A DNA stretch of 64,000 bases from Angustibacter sp049994355 (lineage in GTDB: Bacteria; Actinomycetota; Actinomycetes; Actinomycetales; Angustibacteraceae). Made by a program: the position numbers and the translations under genes. Positions 48,313 to 57,447 of the stretch are shown here, piece by piece. The notes below the pieces were generated by a model that did not search any database, was not told where the DNA came from, and saw only the letters and a program-made list of their open reading frames with translations. Location: positions 248,001 to 312,000 of the forward strand of contig NZ_CP188257.1 in assembly GCF_049994355.1 (NCBI RefSeq), given 5' to 3'. Position 1 is the stretch's first letter; every line of letters begins with the position of its first letter.

Positions 48313-49344
48313 ATGCCCATCGCAACGCCCGAGTCGTACGCCGACATGCTGGACCGCGCCAAGGCCGGCGCGTTCGCGTACCCGGCGATCAACGTGAGCT
48401 CGTCGCAGACGCTGATCGCGGCGATCCGCGGGTTCGCCGAGGCCGAGAGCGACGGGATCGTGCAGGTCTCCACCGGGGGAGCCGAGTACCTGTCGGGCTC
48501 GACGGTGAAGGACATGGTCACCGGCTCGGTGGCGCTCGCGCTGTACGCCCAGGAGGTCGCGAAGAACTACGACGTCCAGATCGCGCTGCACACCGACCAC
48601 TGCCCGAAGGACAAGCTGGACGGCTTCGTCCGGCCGCTGCTGGCCATCTCCAAGGAGCGGGTGGACCGCGGCGAGCTGCCGCTGTTCCAGTCGCACATGT
48701 GGGACGGCTCGGCCGTCCCGGTGGAGGAGAACCTGCAGATCGCCCGCGAGCTGCTGCAGGCCTGCCACGCGGCGCGGGTTGTCCTGGAGATCGAGGTCGG
48801 TGTGGTCGGCGGCGAGGAGGACGGTGTCGTCGGCGCGATCGACGACAAGCTCTACTCGACCCCCGAGGACGCCATCGCGACCGTCGACGCGCTCGGGCTC
48901 GGCGAGCACGGCCGGTACCTGACGGCGCTGACCTTCGGCAACGTGCACGGCGTCTACAAGCCGGGCAACGTCAAGCTCCGCCCGGAGATCCTGCGCCAGG
49001 CGCAGGATGCGGTGGTGGCGGCCAAGGGGCTGGACGCCGGGTCCAAGCCGTTCGACCTGGTGTTCCACGGCGGATCGGGGTCGCTGCCGTCGGAGATCTC
49101 GGACGCCGTCGACTACGGCGTGGTGAAGATGAACGTGGACACCGACACCCAGTACGCCTTTACCCGCCCGGTCGCGGCGCACATGTTCGCCAACTACGAC
49201 GGCGTGCTGAAGGTGGACGGCGAGGTCGGCAGCAAGAAGCTGTACGACCCGCGGGCGTGGGGCAAGGCGGGCGAGCAGGGCATGGCCGGACGCGTCCTGG
49301 AGGCGTGCCAGAACCTGCGCAGCGCCGGTCAGCGCGCTCGCTGA
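48313..49344 (+). CDS. fba: Class II fructose-bisphosphate aldolase
   Basis: It cleaves fructose-1,6-bisphosphate in glycolysis and works in reverse in gluconeogenesis. It has 343 residues. The zinc ligands lie in LHTDHCPKD, EIEVGVVGGEEDGV and FGNVHG, and FHGGSGS binds phosphate. CCAGGAG precedes the ATG at 48313, and TAGGTT (48251-48256) is a likely -10. The usual actinobacterial neighbour DUF3151 is about 2 kb further on, past an inserted element. Confidence 0.97.
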   Translation: MPIATPESYADMLDRAKAGAFAYPAINVSSSQTLIAAIRGFAEAESDGIVQVSTGGAEYLSGSTVKDMVTGSVALALYAQEVAKNYDVQIALHTDHCPKDKLDGFVRPLLAISKERVDRGELPLFQSHMWDGSAVPVEENLQIARELLQACHAARVVLEIEVGVVGGEEDGVVGAIDDKLYSTPEDAIATVDALGLGEHGRYLTALTFGNVHGVYKPGNVKLRPEILRQAQDAVVAAKGLDAGSKPFDLVFHGGSGSLPSEISDAVDYGVVKMNVDTDTQYAFTRPVAAHMFANYDGVLKVDGEVGSKKLYDPRAWGKAGEQGMAGRVLEACQNLRSAGQRAR

Positions 49345-49378
49345 ACCGGCCGGGCGGCGGGACGCGAGGGGAGGTGGC

Positions 49379-50065
49379 GTGTTCAGCCTGTGGAGCACAC
49401 TGATCCCGCTGATCCTCGGCTGCGCGCTCGTCCCCGTGCAGAGTCTGGCGACGATCCTGCTGCTCCAGTCCGAGGACGGCCGGCGCAAGGCCACCGCCTG
49501 GGTGATCGGCATGACGTCGGCGCGGGTCGTGCAAGGCCTCCTGTTCGCGCTGCTGCTGCACACGAGTGCGGCGATCGCCCAGGACGTCGATGACGGGCCG
49601 GGCGCCGTGGCGTCGTTCGTGCTGCTGCTGGTCGCGATGACGATGCTGCTCTCCGCGCTCGGGGCGGCGCTCAGGCACGAGGACCCGGACGCCCCGCCAC
49701 CGCGATGGCTCGGCGTGGTCGACCGCATCTCGCCAGCGAATGCGTTCGGCATCGGCACCGCCATGATCGTGCTGAGCGTGAAGTTCTGGGTGTTCACGGT
49801 CGGTGCGGTGACCGCAATCGCGGGCGCGGGCCTGCCGCTGCCCGAGCGAGTGCTCACGTTCGCGCTGTTCATCGTGCTGGGGGAGTCCACCCTGATCGCG
49901 CTGCTGGCGATCGGATTGGTCTCACCGGCGCGCGCCAAGCCGCTGCTCGATCGCATCGTGGCCTGGCTGACGGCCAAGAACCGGGTGCTGGTGATGACGC
50001 TCGGGACGGCGTTCGGAATCTGGTTCCTGGTCAAGGCCCTGCACGGTTTGGGCGTCCTGACCTGA
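49379..50065 (+). CDS. GAP/Sap-family membrane protein
   Basis: The 228-residue protein has about six hydrophobic segments and a GTG start after GGGGAGG. It resembles the GAP-like (Sap) proteins associated with export of surface lipids in mycobacteria. The segments LLQSEDGRRKATAWVIG and SVKFWVFTVGAVTAIAG are characteristic of the family as I know it. It may be translated from the fba transcript, 34 bp after it. Confidence 0.75.
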   Translation: MFSLWSTLIPLILGCALVPVQSLATILLLQSEDGRRKATAWVIGMTSARVVQGLLFALLLHTSAAIAQDVDDGPGAVASFVLLLVAMTMLLSALGAALRHEDPDAPPPRWLGVVDRISPANAFGIGTAMIVLSVKFWVFTVGAVTAIAGAGLPLPERVLTFALFIVLGESTLIALLAIGLVSPARAKPLLDRIVAWLTAKNRVLVMTLGTAFGIWFLVKALHGLGVLT

Positions 50066-50093
50066 CCCCTCCGCCTCTGGCGGCCGCCCCGGC

Positions 50094-50167
50094 GTTGATC
50101 ACGTTAAGTGTGTGGATGCCTGCATAACCAGGCGTAGAACCCTCGAGGAGTGGCTGTAAGCCTCGAG
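50094..50167 (+). repeat. Left 74-bp terminal inverted repeat
   Basis: It starts GTTGATCACGTTAAGTGTGT (the outer 20 bases are perfect) and runs through TGCATAACC to AAGCCTCGAG. It matches the complement of 51250-51323 at 62 of 74 positions. Confidence 0.93.
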
Positions 50168-50272
50168 GTGCTGCGTGACGCGTCGGCCGTCCACAGGAGG
50201 ACCGCCGGTCCCGTCGTCCACAGTTCCGGCCTGCGCCGCCCGCCAGGCGGCTGATAGCCGCACGGTTTCTGG

Positions 50273-51241
50273 ATGACCGAACTCCTCGTCCCCCGACTCA
50301 CCGGCCTCGTCAGCGCGCAACACGGCGTGTTCTCCACGGCTCAGGCTCTGGACGCCGGTGTACATCCTCGTGAGATCCAACGTGCAGTCACCACCGGTGA
50401 GTGGGTTCGGTTGCGCCGGGGGGTCTACGCCCCGGGCGGGATCGTCGCCCGGCTGGACGACGCGTCCCGGCACGTCCTGGATGCGCGCGCCGCGCAGCTC
50501 ACGTTGCATGGTCCGAGGGTGTTCTCGCACATCACCGCGGCGATGGTGCATGGGCTCCCGGCGTACGACCTCGATCTCGGCGAGGTGCACGTCACGCGTC
50601 CGGGCCGATCGACGTCGGGGCGGCACGAGGCCGGCATCTGGCACCACGTCGGCGCTCTCCCGGAGGATCGCGTGACGGAGCTGGTTGGCCTGCCGGTATC
50701 GGACCTGTGCAGGACCGCGCTGGACGTGGCCCGGGTCGCCCAGCCGGCCAGCGCACTGGTCATCGCCGATGCCGCGTGCGCTCGCGGCGTCACGTCCGCG
50801 CAGCTCAGGTCGGACCTTGCCGCGTGCATGGACTGGCCCGGGGCACGCCGTGCCTCACGACTGCTGCCACTTGCCGATGGCCGAGCCGAGTCACCCGGCG
50901 AGAGCATCGCGCGCTGGGCCTTGCACGCGCTCGACCTGGCTCCCGACGAGCTTCAGCTGCCGGTGCGAACCGACTCGGGGGTCTTCCGGGTCGACTTCGC
51001 CTGGACGAGATGGCGACTGGTCGGTGAGTTCGACGGGAAGATCAAGTACGGGCGACTGGTCAAGTCCGGCGAGAGTCCCTCGGACGTCGCGTGGCGCGAA
51101 CGGCAACGCGAGCTGGCGATCGAACGCAGCAGCTGGGGAATGGTGCGATTCGGTTGGGCCGACGTTCACGACCTCGGCCGGCTGCGTCACCTCGTCCTCG
51201 GCGCGAAGGCTCGCGTCGAGGTGCATCGACGGTCGGCCTAG
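50273..51241 (+). CDS. AbiEi-like DNA-binding plus PD-(D/E)XK (DUF559/Vsr-like) protein
   Basis: The function is uncertain. The 322-residue product begins with a winged helix of the AbiEi antitoxin type (SAQHGVFSTAQALDAGVHPR then RGVYAPGG). A middle region of about 120 residues follows. The C-terminal domain has ESPGES, RVDFAW, VGEFDGK (E-x-D-x-K) and a terminal Arg-Phe strand, as in DUF559/Vsr-type nucleases. It is the only gene inside a pair of 74-bp inverted repeats. No ribosome-binding site is evident before the ATG. Confidence 0.8.
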   Translation: MTELLVPRLTGLVSAQHGVFSTAQALDAGVHPREIQRAVTTGEWVRLRRGVYAPGGIVARLDDASRHVLDARAAQLTLHGPRVFSHITAAMVHGLPAYDLDLGEVHVTRPGRSTSGRHEAGIWHHVGALPEDRVTELVGLPVSDLCRTALDVARVAQPASALVIADAACARGVTSAQLRSDLAACMDWPGARRASRLLPLADGRAESPGESIARWALHALDLAPDELQLPVRTDSGVFRVDFAWTRWRLVGEFDGKIKYGRLVKSGESPSDVAWRERQRELAIERSSWGMVRFGWADVHDLGRLRHLVLGAKARVEVHRRSA

Positions 51242-51249
51242 CCTCACGT

Positions 51250-51323
51250 CTCGAGGCTTGTGCCCACTTCTCCAGGGTTATGCGCCCGGTTATGCAGGCG
51301 TAGACACACTTAACGTGATCAAC
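51250..51323 (-). repeat. Right 74-bp terminal inverted repeat
   Basis: On the minus strand it opens with the same outer 20 bases as the left repeat. It contains GCATAACC twice, 13 bp apart, whereas the left arm has one clear copy and one altered (GTAGAACC). All 12 mismatches lie beyond base 20. Confidence 0.93.
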
Positions 51324-51393
51324 AAGCGGGGGCGGGGCAGGGCCGGGCTGGGTGGGGCGACGGCGGCGGGACGTCGGCTGACAGGATGGCGGG

Positions 51394-51801
51394 ATGGACA
51401 ACCTGTTGGGCATCCCTGCGACGCGCCTCGCCGACGAGCCGGAGCTGACCGTGGCCCGCGAGCTGGCGGAGGGCAGGACGGCGACCGACCTGGCTGCCGA
51501 GCACCCGGCGTCCAGCCTGCCGTGGGCGGTGCTGGCCGAGCTGGCGCTCGCGGACGGGCGCACGATCGAGGGGTACGCGTACGCGCGCACCGGATACCAC
51601 CGGGGGCTGGACGCGTTGCGCCGCAGCGGTTGGCGCGGGCAGGGCCCGGTGCCGTGGTCGCACGAGCCGAACCGTGGGTTCCTGCGCGCGCTGCACGCCC
51701 TCGGTGTGGCGTCCGGCCGGATCCACGAGGACCCCGAGCACGAGCGCTGCGTGAGCTTCCTGGCCGACTGCGACCCCGAGGCCGCGCGCGCACTCGCCTG
51801 A
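51394..51801 (+). CDS. DUF3151 family protein
   Basis: It has 135 residues. Its central region (EGYAYARTGYHRGLDALR) and tail HEPNRGFLRALHALG match the actinobacterial DUF3151 family that sits near fba and purA. Function is unknown. CAGGAT ends 6 nt before the ATG, which may be a weaker leaderless -10. Confidence 0.88.
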   Translation: MDNLLGIPATRLADEPELTVARELAEGRTATDLAAEHPASSLPWAVLAELALADGRTIEGYAYARTGYHRGLDALRRSGWRGQGPVPWSHEPNRGFLRALHALGVASGRIHEDPEHERCVSFLADCDPEAARALA

Positions 51802-51821
51802 CGCGCACTCGCCTGACGCGC

Positions 51822-51857
51822 GGAGCGCCGACCCCGGATATCCGGGGCCGGCGCTCC
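51822..51857 (+). terminator. Strong hairpin terminator after DUF3151
   Basis: GGAGCGCCG (51822-51830) pairs with CGGCGCTCC (51849-51857), and CCCCGGA (51832-51838) pairs with TCCGGGG (51841-51847) with a two-base loop. One A/C mismatch interrupts the 16-bp stem. A T-run is lacking. A 15-bp unit ACGCGCACTCGCCTG precedes it twice. Confidence 0.8.
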
Positions 51858-52139
51858 AGCGTCCCCAGATGGGACCCCTGACCGCGTCAGCCCCGGCGTC
51901 CCGGTCCCTGATGGTCGGCCCGGGACTGCCCGGTCCCGGCCGACCCCTAGGAGGCCTGCTGACTGCGATCCGAGTTCGCGGCCGACCCCTGCACCGGCCG
52001 CGCACTCGCCACGACGATGATGCATCCTCGGATGGCTTCTTGTCTGTCCCTTTCCTGCCAACGGCAGTAAGATGCCAAATATGACAATCGGTGGCTCGGG
52101 TGTCACGCCTAGCGATCATGTTGACCAGGGAGCGGCGCG
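51858..52139 (+). other. 282-bp non-coding region before the LuxR-type gene
   Basis: Together with the preceding hairpin this makes 338 bp without a gene. No ORF with gene-like codon use was seen. A second strong hairpin has arms GGTCGG/CCGACC and CCGGGAC/GTCCCGG (51913-51945). Near 52040-52100 the sequence is less GC-rich, contains TGCCAACGGCA (palindromic TGCC-N3-GGCA, 52057-52067) and a TAAGAT -10-like hexamer (52068-52073). It may hold the promoter and an RNA structure for the regulator gene. Confidence 0.6.
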
Positions 52140-53123
52140 ATGAGCACCGTTCTGACGACGTTCGGCATCGGTGACGAGTCGGACCGGCTGTACCGCCGCG
52201 TGCTCAGGCAGGACGGTCTACGCGTCGAGCAGCACGCTGAGGCGCTCGACTGGCCGCTCGAAAGAGCCCGCTCGGCCCTGCTCCCGTTGATCGAGCTGAG
52301 GCTCGTCCGGCAGGACCTCGACGCCTCCCTGGTCGCCCCGCACCCGCGGGCGGCTCTCACCCGTCTGGTCGATCGGGAGAACGCCCGGCTCAACCTGCGC
52401 CGCCGCGAGCTGGAGGAGGTCGCCGCGGCCATGAGCGAGTTCTCCGCCGACCACCTGGCCGGACGCAGCGACATCCTCGACCCCACCTCGCTGGACGTCA
52501 TCCCAGCCGACTCGCTGGCCGGCACCGTCGAGGAGATGCTGCGGACGACGACGGGTCCGATCCGCTCGTTCCACCTGGAGGTCGCCGCCGGCGCCGCCGC
52601 GGACTCCGGCGTCGACTCGCGGGCCCGCGAGGGCCTCGAGCACGGCCGTGAGCTGCGTTCGATCTACCCCGTCTCGGTGCTGGACGACCCGCAGCACCTG
52701 GCGTGGGTGCGCGAGTGGGCCGCACTCGGCGAGCGCCAGCGGGTGGTCGACAAGGTGCCCTCGGAGTACGCCGTGCTCGGCGACGCGTGCGTGATCTCGG
52801 CCCCGATCTGGGGCGGGTCCGCGTCGTCCGCCGTACTGATCCGGATGCCCCTGCTGGTCGCAGCGTTCACCGCGGTGTTCGACGACGCGTGGGCCAGCGG
52901 CATCGCCGTCCCGGACGAGGACATCGAGCAGGACGCCGACACCCGGCTGCTCTCCCTGCTGGCCAGCGGCTTCAAGGACGAGGCGATCGCGCGCTACCTC
53001 GGCATCGGGGTGCGCACGGTGCGCCGCCGGGTCGCCACCTTGATGGACGACCTGAGCGTGCACTCGCGGTTCCAGCTCGGCGTGGTGGCCGAGCGGCGCG
53101 GCCTGCTCGGCGGCCGCCGCTGA
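52140..53123 (+). CDS. LuxR-type HTH regulator with TrmB-like N-terminus
   Basis: The 327-residue protein has a winged-helix-like N-terminus (residues 1-90, ending in a coiled linker) and a C-terminal LuxR helix-turn-helix: TRLLSLLASGFKDEAIARYL and IGVRTVRRRVATLMDDL. The middle domain resembles a phospholipase D-like or TrmB sensor. It lies upstream of purA, and this placement is frequent in actinobacteria. The target is unknown. Confidence 0.85.
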   Translation: MSTVLTTFGIGDESDRLYRRVLRQDGLRVEQHAEALDWPLERARSALLPLIELRLVRQDLDASLVAPHPRAALTRLVDRENARLNLRRRELEEVAAAMSEFSADHLAGRSDILDPTSLDVIPADSLAGTVEEMLRTTTGPIRSFHLEVAAGAAADSGVDSRAREGLEHGRELRSIYPVSVLDDPQHLAWVREWAALGERQRVVDKVPSEYAVLGDACVISAPIWGGSASSAVLIRMPLLVAAFTAVFDDAWASGIAVPDEDIEQDADTRLLSLLASGFKDEAIARYLGIGVRTVRRRVATLMDDLSVHSRFQLGVVAERRGLLGGRR

Positions 53124-53192
53124 CCTTCGGTAGCCTCGCTGCGTCCGTGCTGCCACCTCGCACGGGCGTCCCGTCAGGAAGTTGGTGTCAGC

Positions 53193-54482
53193 ATGCCCGC
53201 GATCGTGCTCGTCGGTGCCCAGTGGGGCGACGAGGGCAAGGGCAAGGCCACGGACCTGCTCGGCAGCCGGGTCGACTACGTCGTCAAGTTCAACGGCGGG
53301 AACAACGCCGGCCACACCGTGGTCATCGACGACGAGAAGTACGCCCTGCACCTGCTCCCGTCCGGCATCCTCACGCCCAGCTGCACACCGGTAATCGGCA
53401 ACGGTGTCGTGGTCGACCTGTCGGTGCTCTTCGACGAACTGGCCGGCCTGGACGCCCGCGGCATCGACACCAGCAAGCTGGTGATCAGCGCCGACGCCCA
53501 CGTGATCGCGCCGTACAACCGGACGCTCGACAAGGTCACCGAGCGGTTCCTGGGCAGCCGGCGGATCGGCACCACCGGGCGCGGCATCGGCCCGACCTAT
53601 GCGGACAAGATGAACCGGATCGGCATCCGCGTCCAGGACCTGTTCGACGAGGGCATCCTGCGGCAGAAGGTCGAGGGCGCACTGGAGCTGAAGAACCAGG
53701 TGCTGGCCAAGATCTACAACCGCCGCGCCGTCACCGTCGACGAGGTGGTCGAGGAGCTCATCGAGCACCGGGACGCGCTGCGCCCGATGGTCGCGGACAC
53801 CGGCCTGCTGCTCAGCAAGGCGCTGGACGACGGCAAGACGGTGCTGCTCGAGGCCGGCCAGGCCACCCTGCTGGACGTCGACCACGGGACCTACCCGTTC
53901 GTCACGTCGTCCAGCGCGACCGCGGGCGGCGCGTGCACCGGCTCCGGCATCCCGCCGACCCGGATCGACCGGGTGGTCGCGATCCTCAAGGCGTACACCA
54001 CGCGCGTCGGCGAGGGGCCGTTCCCGACCGAGCTGCTGGACGACATGGGCGAGCACCTGCGCAAGACCGGCGGCGAGTACGGCACGACCACCGGGCGTCC
54101 GCGCCGCTGCGGCTGGCTGGACGTGGTGATCGGGCGCTACGCGACCCGGGTCAACGGCGTCACCGACTTCGTGATCACCAAGCTGGACACCCTCAGCGGG
54201 CTGGACACGGTGAAGGTCTGCGTGGCCTACGATGTGGACGGCGTACGGCACGACGAGATGCCGATGACGCAGAGCGAGTTCCACCACGCCAAGCCGATCT
54301 ACCAGGACCTGCCCGGCTGGTGGGAGGACATCAGCGGCTGCCGCACGTTCGAGGAGCTGCCGGTCAACGCGCAGCGCTACGTCGAGACCGTGGAGCAGAT
54401 GATCGGTCAGCGGGTCTCCGCGGTCGGCGTCGGCCCGGGGCGCGACGAGATCATCAGCCGGCACGACCTGCTCGAGGAGTGA
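53193..54482 (+). CDS. purA: Adenylosuccinate synthetase
   Basis: It joins IMP and aspartate using GTP in AMP synthesis. It has 429 residues. The N-terminal GTP loop is GAQWGDEGKGK, IMP is bound by KFNGGNNAGHT and TTGRGIGPTYADK, and the C-terminal guanine site is VGVGPGRDE. TAGCCT at 53132-53137 is the likely -10, with a leader of about 50 nt. Confidence 0.98.
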   Translation: MPAIVLVGAQWGDEGKGKATDLLGSRVDYVVKFNGGNNAGHTVVIDDEKYALHLLPSGILTPSCTPVIGNGVVVDLSVLFDELAGLDARGIDTSKLVISADAHVIAPYNRTLDKVTERFLGSRRIGTTGRGIGPTYADKMNRIGIRVQDLFDEGILRQKVEGALELKNQVLAKIYNRRAVTVDEVVEELIEHRDALRPMVADTGLLLSKALDDGKTVLLEAGQATLLDVDHGTYPFVTSSSATAGGACTGSGIPPTRIDRVVAILKAYTTRVGEGPFPTELLDDMGEHLRKTGGEYGTTTGRPRRCGWLDVVIGRYATRVNGVTDFVITKLDTLSGLDTVKVCVAYDVDGVRHDEMPMTQSEFHHAKPIYQDLPGWWEDISGCRTFEELPVNAQRYVETVEQMIGQRVSAVGVGPGRDEIISRHDLLEE

Positions 54483-54488
54483 CCCGCC

Positions 54489-55868
54489 ATGGCGACGGTC
54501 GGCGCAGGCAGCAGCGCGGTCGTCGTCGGCGCGAGCGTCGCCGGGATGCTCGCCGCCCGCGCGCTCGCCGACCACGTCCAGGACGTGCTCGTCCTCGAGC
54601 GCGAGGTCCTGGACGACTCCGCCGAGCCGCGCGGCCACGTGCCGCAGGGACGCCACCTGCACCTCCTGCTGGCAGCCGGCCTGGACCGGCTCTGCGAGTG
54701 GTTCCCCGGCATCGACGCCGAGCTGGCGGCGGCCGGCGCGGTCCGGGTGGACGGCACCGGGGCCTGGGTCTTCCAGGCCGGCGCCTACCGGGCCCGCGGT
54801 GACTGGGGCGCCTCGGTGCTCAGCATGACCCGGCCGCTGCTGGAGCAGACGATCCGGCGACGGCTGCGCGCCCTGCCCAACGTGCGGATCGAGGACGGCG
54901 TCAAGGGCGAGCGGGTGCACCGCGACGGGCGGCGGGTGGTCGGCGTCGAGGTCGATGGCCAGGTCCGGGCGGCCGACCTGGTGGTGGACTGCTCGGGCCG
55001 CAGCTCGCGGATCGCCCACGAGCTGGAGGCGTCCGGGGTGCTGTCGCCGCCGGTCTCGCTGGTCAGCATCGACTGCGCCTATGCCTCTACCCTGCTGGCG
55101 CGTGCCCCGGACGACCTGGACGGCGGGTTCCTGGTCTGCGGGCCGACGCCGCCGACCAGCTTCCGGATCGGGGCAGTGCTGCCGGTCGAGGGTGGACGGT
55201 GGCAGGTGACGCTGGCCGGGGTGCACGGCGAGGTGCCGCCGACGGACGACGAGGGCTTCCTGGCGTTCGCCCGGAGCCTGCTCAGCCCAGCCGTCGCGCA
55301 GCTGGTCGAGCGATGCGAGCGGGTGGCGCCGATCGAGCACTACCGGTTCCCGGCCAGCCGCCGCCGGCACTACGAGAAGGTGCCCGCGCTGCTGCCCGGT
55401 CTGGTCGTGCTGGGCGACGCGGCCTGCAGCTTCGACCCGGTCTACGGCCAGGGCATGTCGTGCGCGGCGCTGCAGGCGGCGGCGCTGGGCGACCTGCTGG
55501 CGACGGTGCCCGCCGGTTCGCCGGACCTTCCCCGGCGGTTCCACCGGCGGGCAGCGACCATCCTGGACGCCCCGTGGTCGATCGCCGTCGGCGCGGACTT
55601 CCTGCACCCGATGACCGTCGGCCCGAAGGCGCGCGGCACCGACCTGGTCAACCGCTACGTCCTGCGCGTGCTGCAGGCCAGCCACACCGACGTCGCCGTC
55701 GCGCGGCGGTTCAACCTGGTGCTCCAGCTGGTCGACCCGACGTCCGCCCTGATGCGGCCGGCCACGATGGCTCGGGTGCTTCGTTCGGCCCGACGCTCGC
55801 CCGCCCGGACCGGTGCGGCGCTGGTCCACCCTCGGGTGGGCCCGGGGCAGCCTGCCGCCCAGCGCTGA
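54489..55868 (+). CDS. FAD-dependent monooxygenase or dehydrogenase (PHBH-like)
   Basis: The 459-residue protein starts 6 bp after purA. It has the FAD dinucleotide motif VVGASVAGMLAARAL, a PHBH-type DG motif and the GD motif LGDAACSFDPVYGQGMS. The substrate is unknown. It may be co-transcribed with purA. Confidence 0.88.
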   Translation: MATVGAGSSAVVVGASVAGMLAARALADHVQDVLVLEREVLDDSAEPRGHVPQGRHLHLLLAAGLDRLCEWFPGIDAELAAAGAVRVDGTGAWVFQAGAYRARGDWGASVLSMTRPLLEQTIRRRLRALPNVRIEDGVKGERVHRDGRRVVGVEVDGQVRAADLVVDCSGRSSRIAHELEASGVLSPPVSLVSIDCAYASTLLARAPDDLDGGFLVCGPTPPTSFRIGAVLPVEGGRWQVTLAGVHGEVPPTDDEGFLAFARSLLSPAVAQLVERCERVAPIEHYRFPASRRRHYEKVPALLPGLVVLGDAACSFDPVYGQGMSCAALQAAALGDLLATVPAGSPDLPRRFHRRAATILDAPWSIAVGADFLHPMTVGPKARGTDLVNRYVLRVLQASHTDVAVARRFNLVLQLVDPTSALMRPATMARVLRSARRSPARTGAALVHPRVGPGQPAAQR

Positions 55869-55948
55869 CTGCGACGTATCAGCGACCCCGGTCGGGCGCT
55901 CGGTTCAGGTGGAACACCGCCGACCCGAGCCGACCCGAGGAGCGCGCG

Positions 55949-56590
55949 ATGCCTGTTCCGCCGATCCAGGTGGCCACGCCCGTGCAGACCGCGACGTATG
56001 CCGAGGGGGACCGTCCGCAGCAGTGGGCGCCGGGGGACTTCCTGCTCACCCGCGGGCACGGCCCCGTGAGCCGGATGATCCGGTTCGGCGAGCGGCTTCG
56101 GATCCACGGCGACGACCGGCACTACGCCTGGTTCAACCACGCGGCGCTGGTCGTCTCGACGGATGGCGACCTGGTCGAGGCGCTCGGCCGCGGCGTGGTC
56201 CGCAGCCACGCCGACAAGTACCTGGCCAAGGACTACGTGGTGGTCCGCACGCACGCCGCGCAGCACGACGTCCGACAGGTGCTGGCCTTCGCCGACTGGG
56301 TGGTCGAGCAGCGGGCCAAGTACGGGTTCCTCACCCTGCTCAGCCTCGCGATGACGATGCTCACCGGTTCGAAGCTGACGTTCTTCGTGGACGGCCGGTA
56401 CATCTGCAGCGGTTTCGTCGCCCGCGCGATGGAGCGCACCGGCACCCTGTTCGACCGCGACCCGGTGCACATCACGCCCGCGGACCTCGCCAAGTGCTAC
56501 GGCGCGTGCCCGCCGCCCCTGCAGGTCGTCGAGGCGGCCGAGCCCCGGCCGGACGGCGCGGCGGAGCTTCTCGACCGCCTGGCCTCCTAA
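55949..56590 (+). CDS. YiiX/NlpC-P60-like cysteine hydrolase
   Basis: This permuted papain-like protein has 213 residues. The His lies in FNHAALVV near residue 66 and the Cys in YICSGFVAR near residue 152, so the order is His then Cys as in YiiX/DUF830 lipid or peptide hydrolases. The ATG follows GAGGAG by 6 nt. A hydrophobic stretch (LTLLSLAMTMLTG) could touch membranes. Substrate is unknown. Confidence 0.75.
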   Translation: MPVPPIQVATPVQTATYAEGDRPQQWAPGDFLLTRGHGPVSRMIRFGERLRIHGDDRHYAWFNHAALVVSTDGDLVEALGRGVVRSHADKYLAKDYVVVRTHAAQHDVRQVLAFADWVVEQRAKYGFLTLLSLAMTMLTGSKLTFFVDGRYICSGFVARAMERTGTLFDRDPVHITPADLAKCYGACPPPLQVVEAAEPRPDGAAELLDRLAS

Positions 56591-56679
56591 CCCGACTCGG
56601 GTCGAGCGTCCGTGAGGTACGCGAAGCCGGTGATCACCCCGGTCTCACGTACCCGATCGACACCCCTAGCGTGGGGCGC

Positions 56680-57318
56680 ATGAGCGCGATCGCACCTGAC
56701 GGCCGTCCCCTGGTCGGGCGCGTCGTCCGACTCGATCCCACCGTGCCGGACGACGACACCGCCCTGTTCGCAGCCCTGGACGACGAGCGCGTCTGGGCCG
56801 CGGGGTACGGCGGAGGGCCGGCCGGACGACCGGGCGACGCAGCCGGCATGCGGGTCACCACCGCCGCAGCGGTGCGCGATCGTGAGCTCGGGGCCGGCCA
56901 CCCCTCGTACCGGATGGCGTACACGGTGCGGCTGGTCGCGGACTCCGAGCTGGGCACGGCCGGCACGGTGGTGGGGACGACGTCCGTCGGCGACATCTGG
57001 CTGGCCGACGAGAAGGCACACCTGGGCTGGACCGGCTACGGACCGCGCTGGTGGGCCACCGACGTGAACCCTGAGTGCAAGCTGCTGCTGCTCGGTCATG
57101 CCTTCGACGACTGCGGGCTGGGGCGGGTCAAGCTGCAGACCGACCTGATCAACACCCGGTCGCAGGCGGCCATCGCCAAGCTCGGCGCGACCCGCGAGGG
57201 CGTGCTGCGACGGCACAAGGCCCGCGCGGACGGCACGTTCCGGGACACCGTGGTGTTCTCGATCCTGCGCGAGGACTGGCCCGACGTGCGGGAGGGGCTG
57301 CTGGCCCGGCTGGGCTGA
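56680..57318 (+). CDS. GNAT-family N-acetyltransferase (RimJ/RimL-like)
   Basis: The 212-residue protein shows TGYGPRWWATDVNPECKLLLLGHAF and LQTDLINTRSQAAIAKLGA (quoted in part as NTRSQAAIAKLGA), the motifs of ribosomal-protein or aminoglycoside acetyltransferases. Substrate is unknown. The ATG is leaderless: TAGCGT (56667-56672) ends 7 nt before it. Confidence 0.87.
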   Translation: MSAIAPDGRPLVGRVVRLDPTVPDDDTALFAALDDERVWAAGYGGGPAGRPGDAAGMRVTTAAAVRDRELGAGHPSYRMAYTVRLVADSELGTAGTVVGTTSVGDIWLADEKAHLGWTGYGPRWWATDVNPECKLLLLGHAFDDCGLGRVKLQTDLINTRSQAAIAKLGATREGVLRRHKARADGTFRDTVVFSILREDWPDVREGLLARLG

Positions 57319-57447
57319 GCGTCCCGCGCGACAGCGGGCCGAGCCGGTCGTGTGGCACCGCTCACAGTCGGTCAAGGTTGCGCCCCTTGCGCCGATGTGA
57401 CGACGGAAGGCTGCCCAGGTCTTCACCACGAAACGCCTGGAGTCTTC

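Larger units (their letters stand above)
50094..51323. mobile_element. 1.23-kb inverted-repeat element carrying one AbiEi/PD-(D/E)XK gene
   Basis: 74-bp inverted repeats bound a single gene. The element separates fba and its downstream membrane gene from DUF3151, which are commonly adjacent, so it appears inserted. No transposase, integrase or target-site duplication is visible, so it would need a helper or act by a different route. Confidence 0.7.

Noticed and set aside
50094..51323. Intron or attC-type integron cassette
   Set aside because: The arms are long terminal repeats, not a 59-base element; there is no integrase and no group II core.
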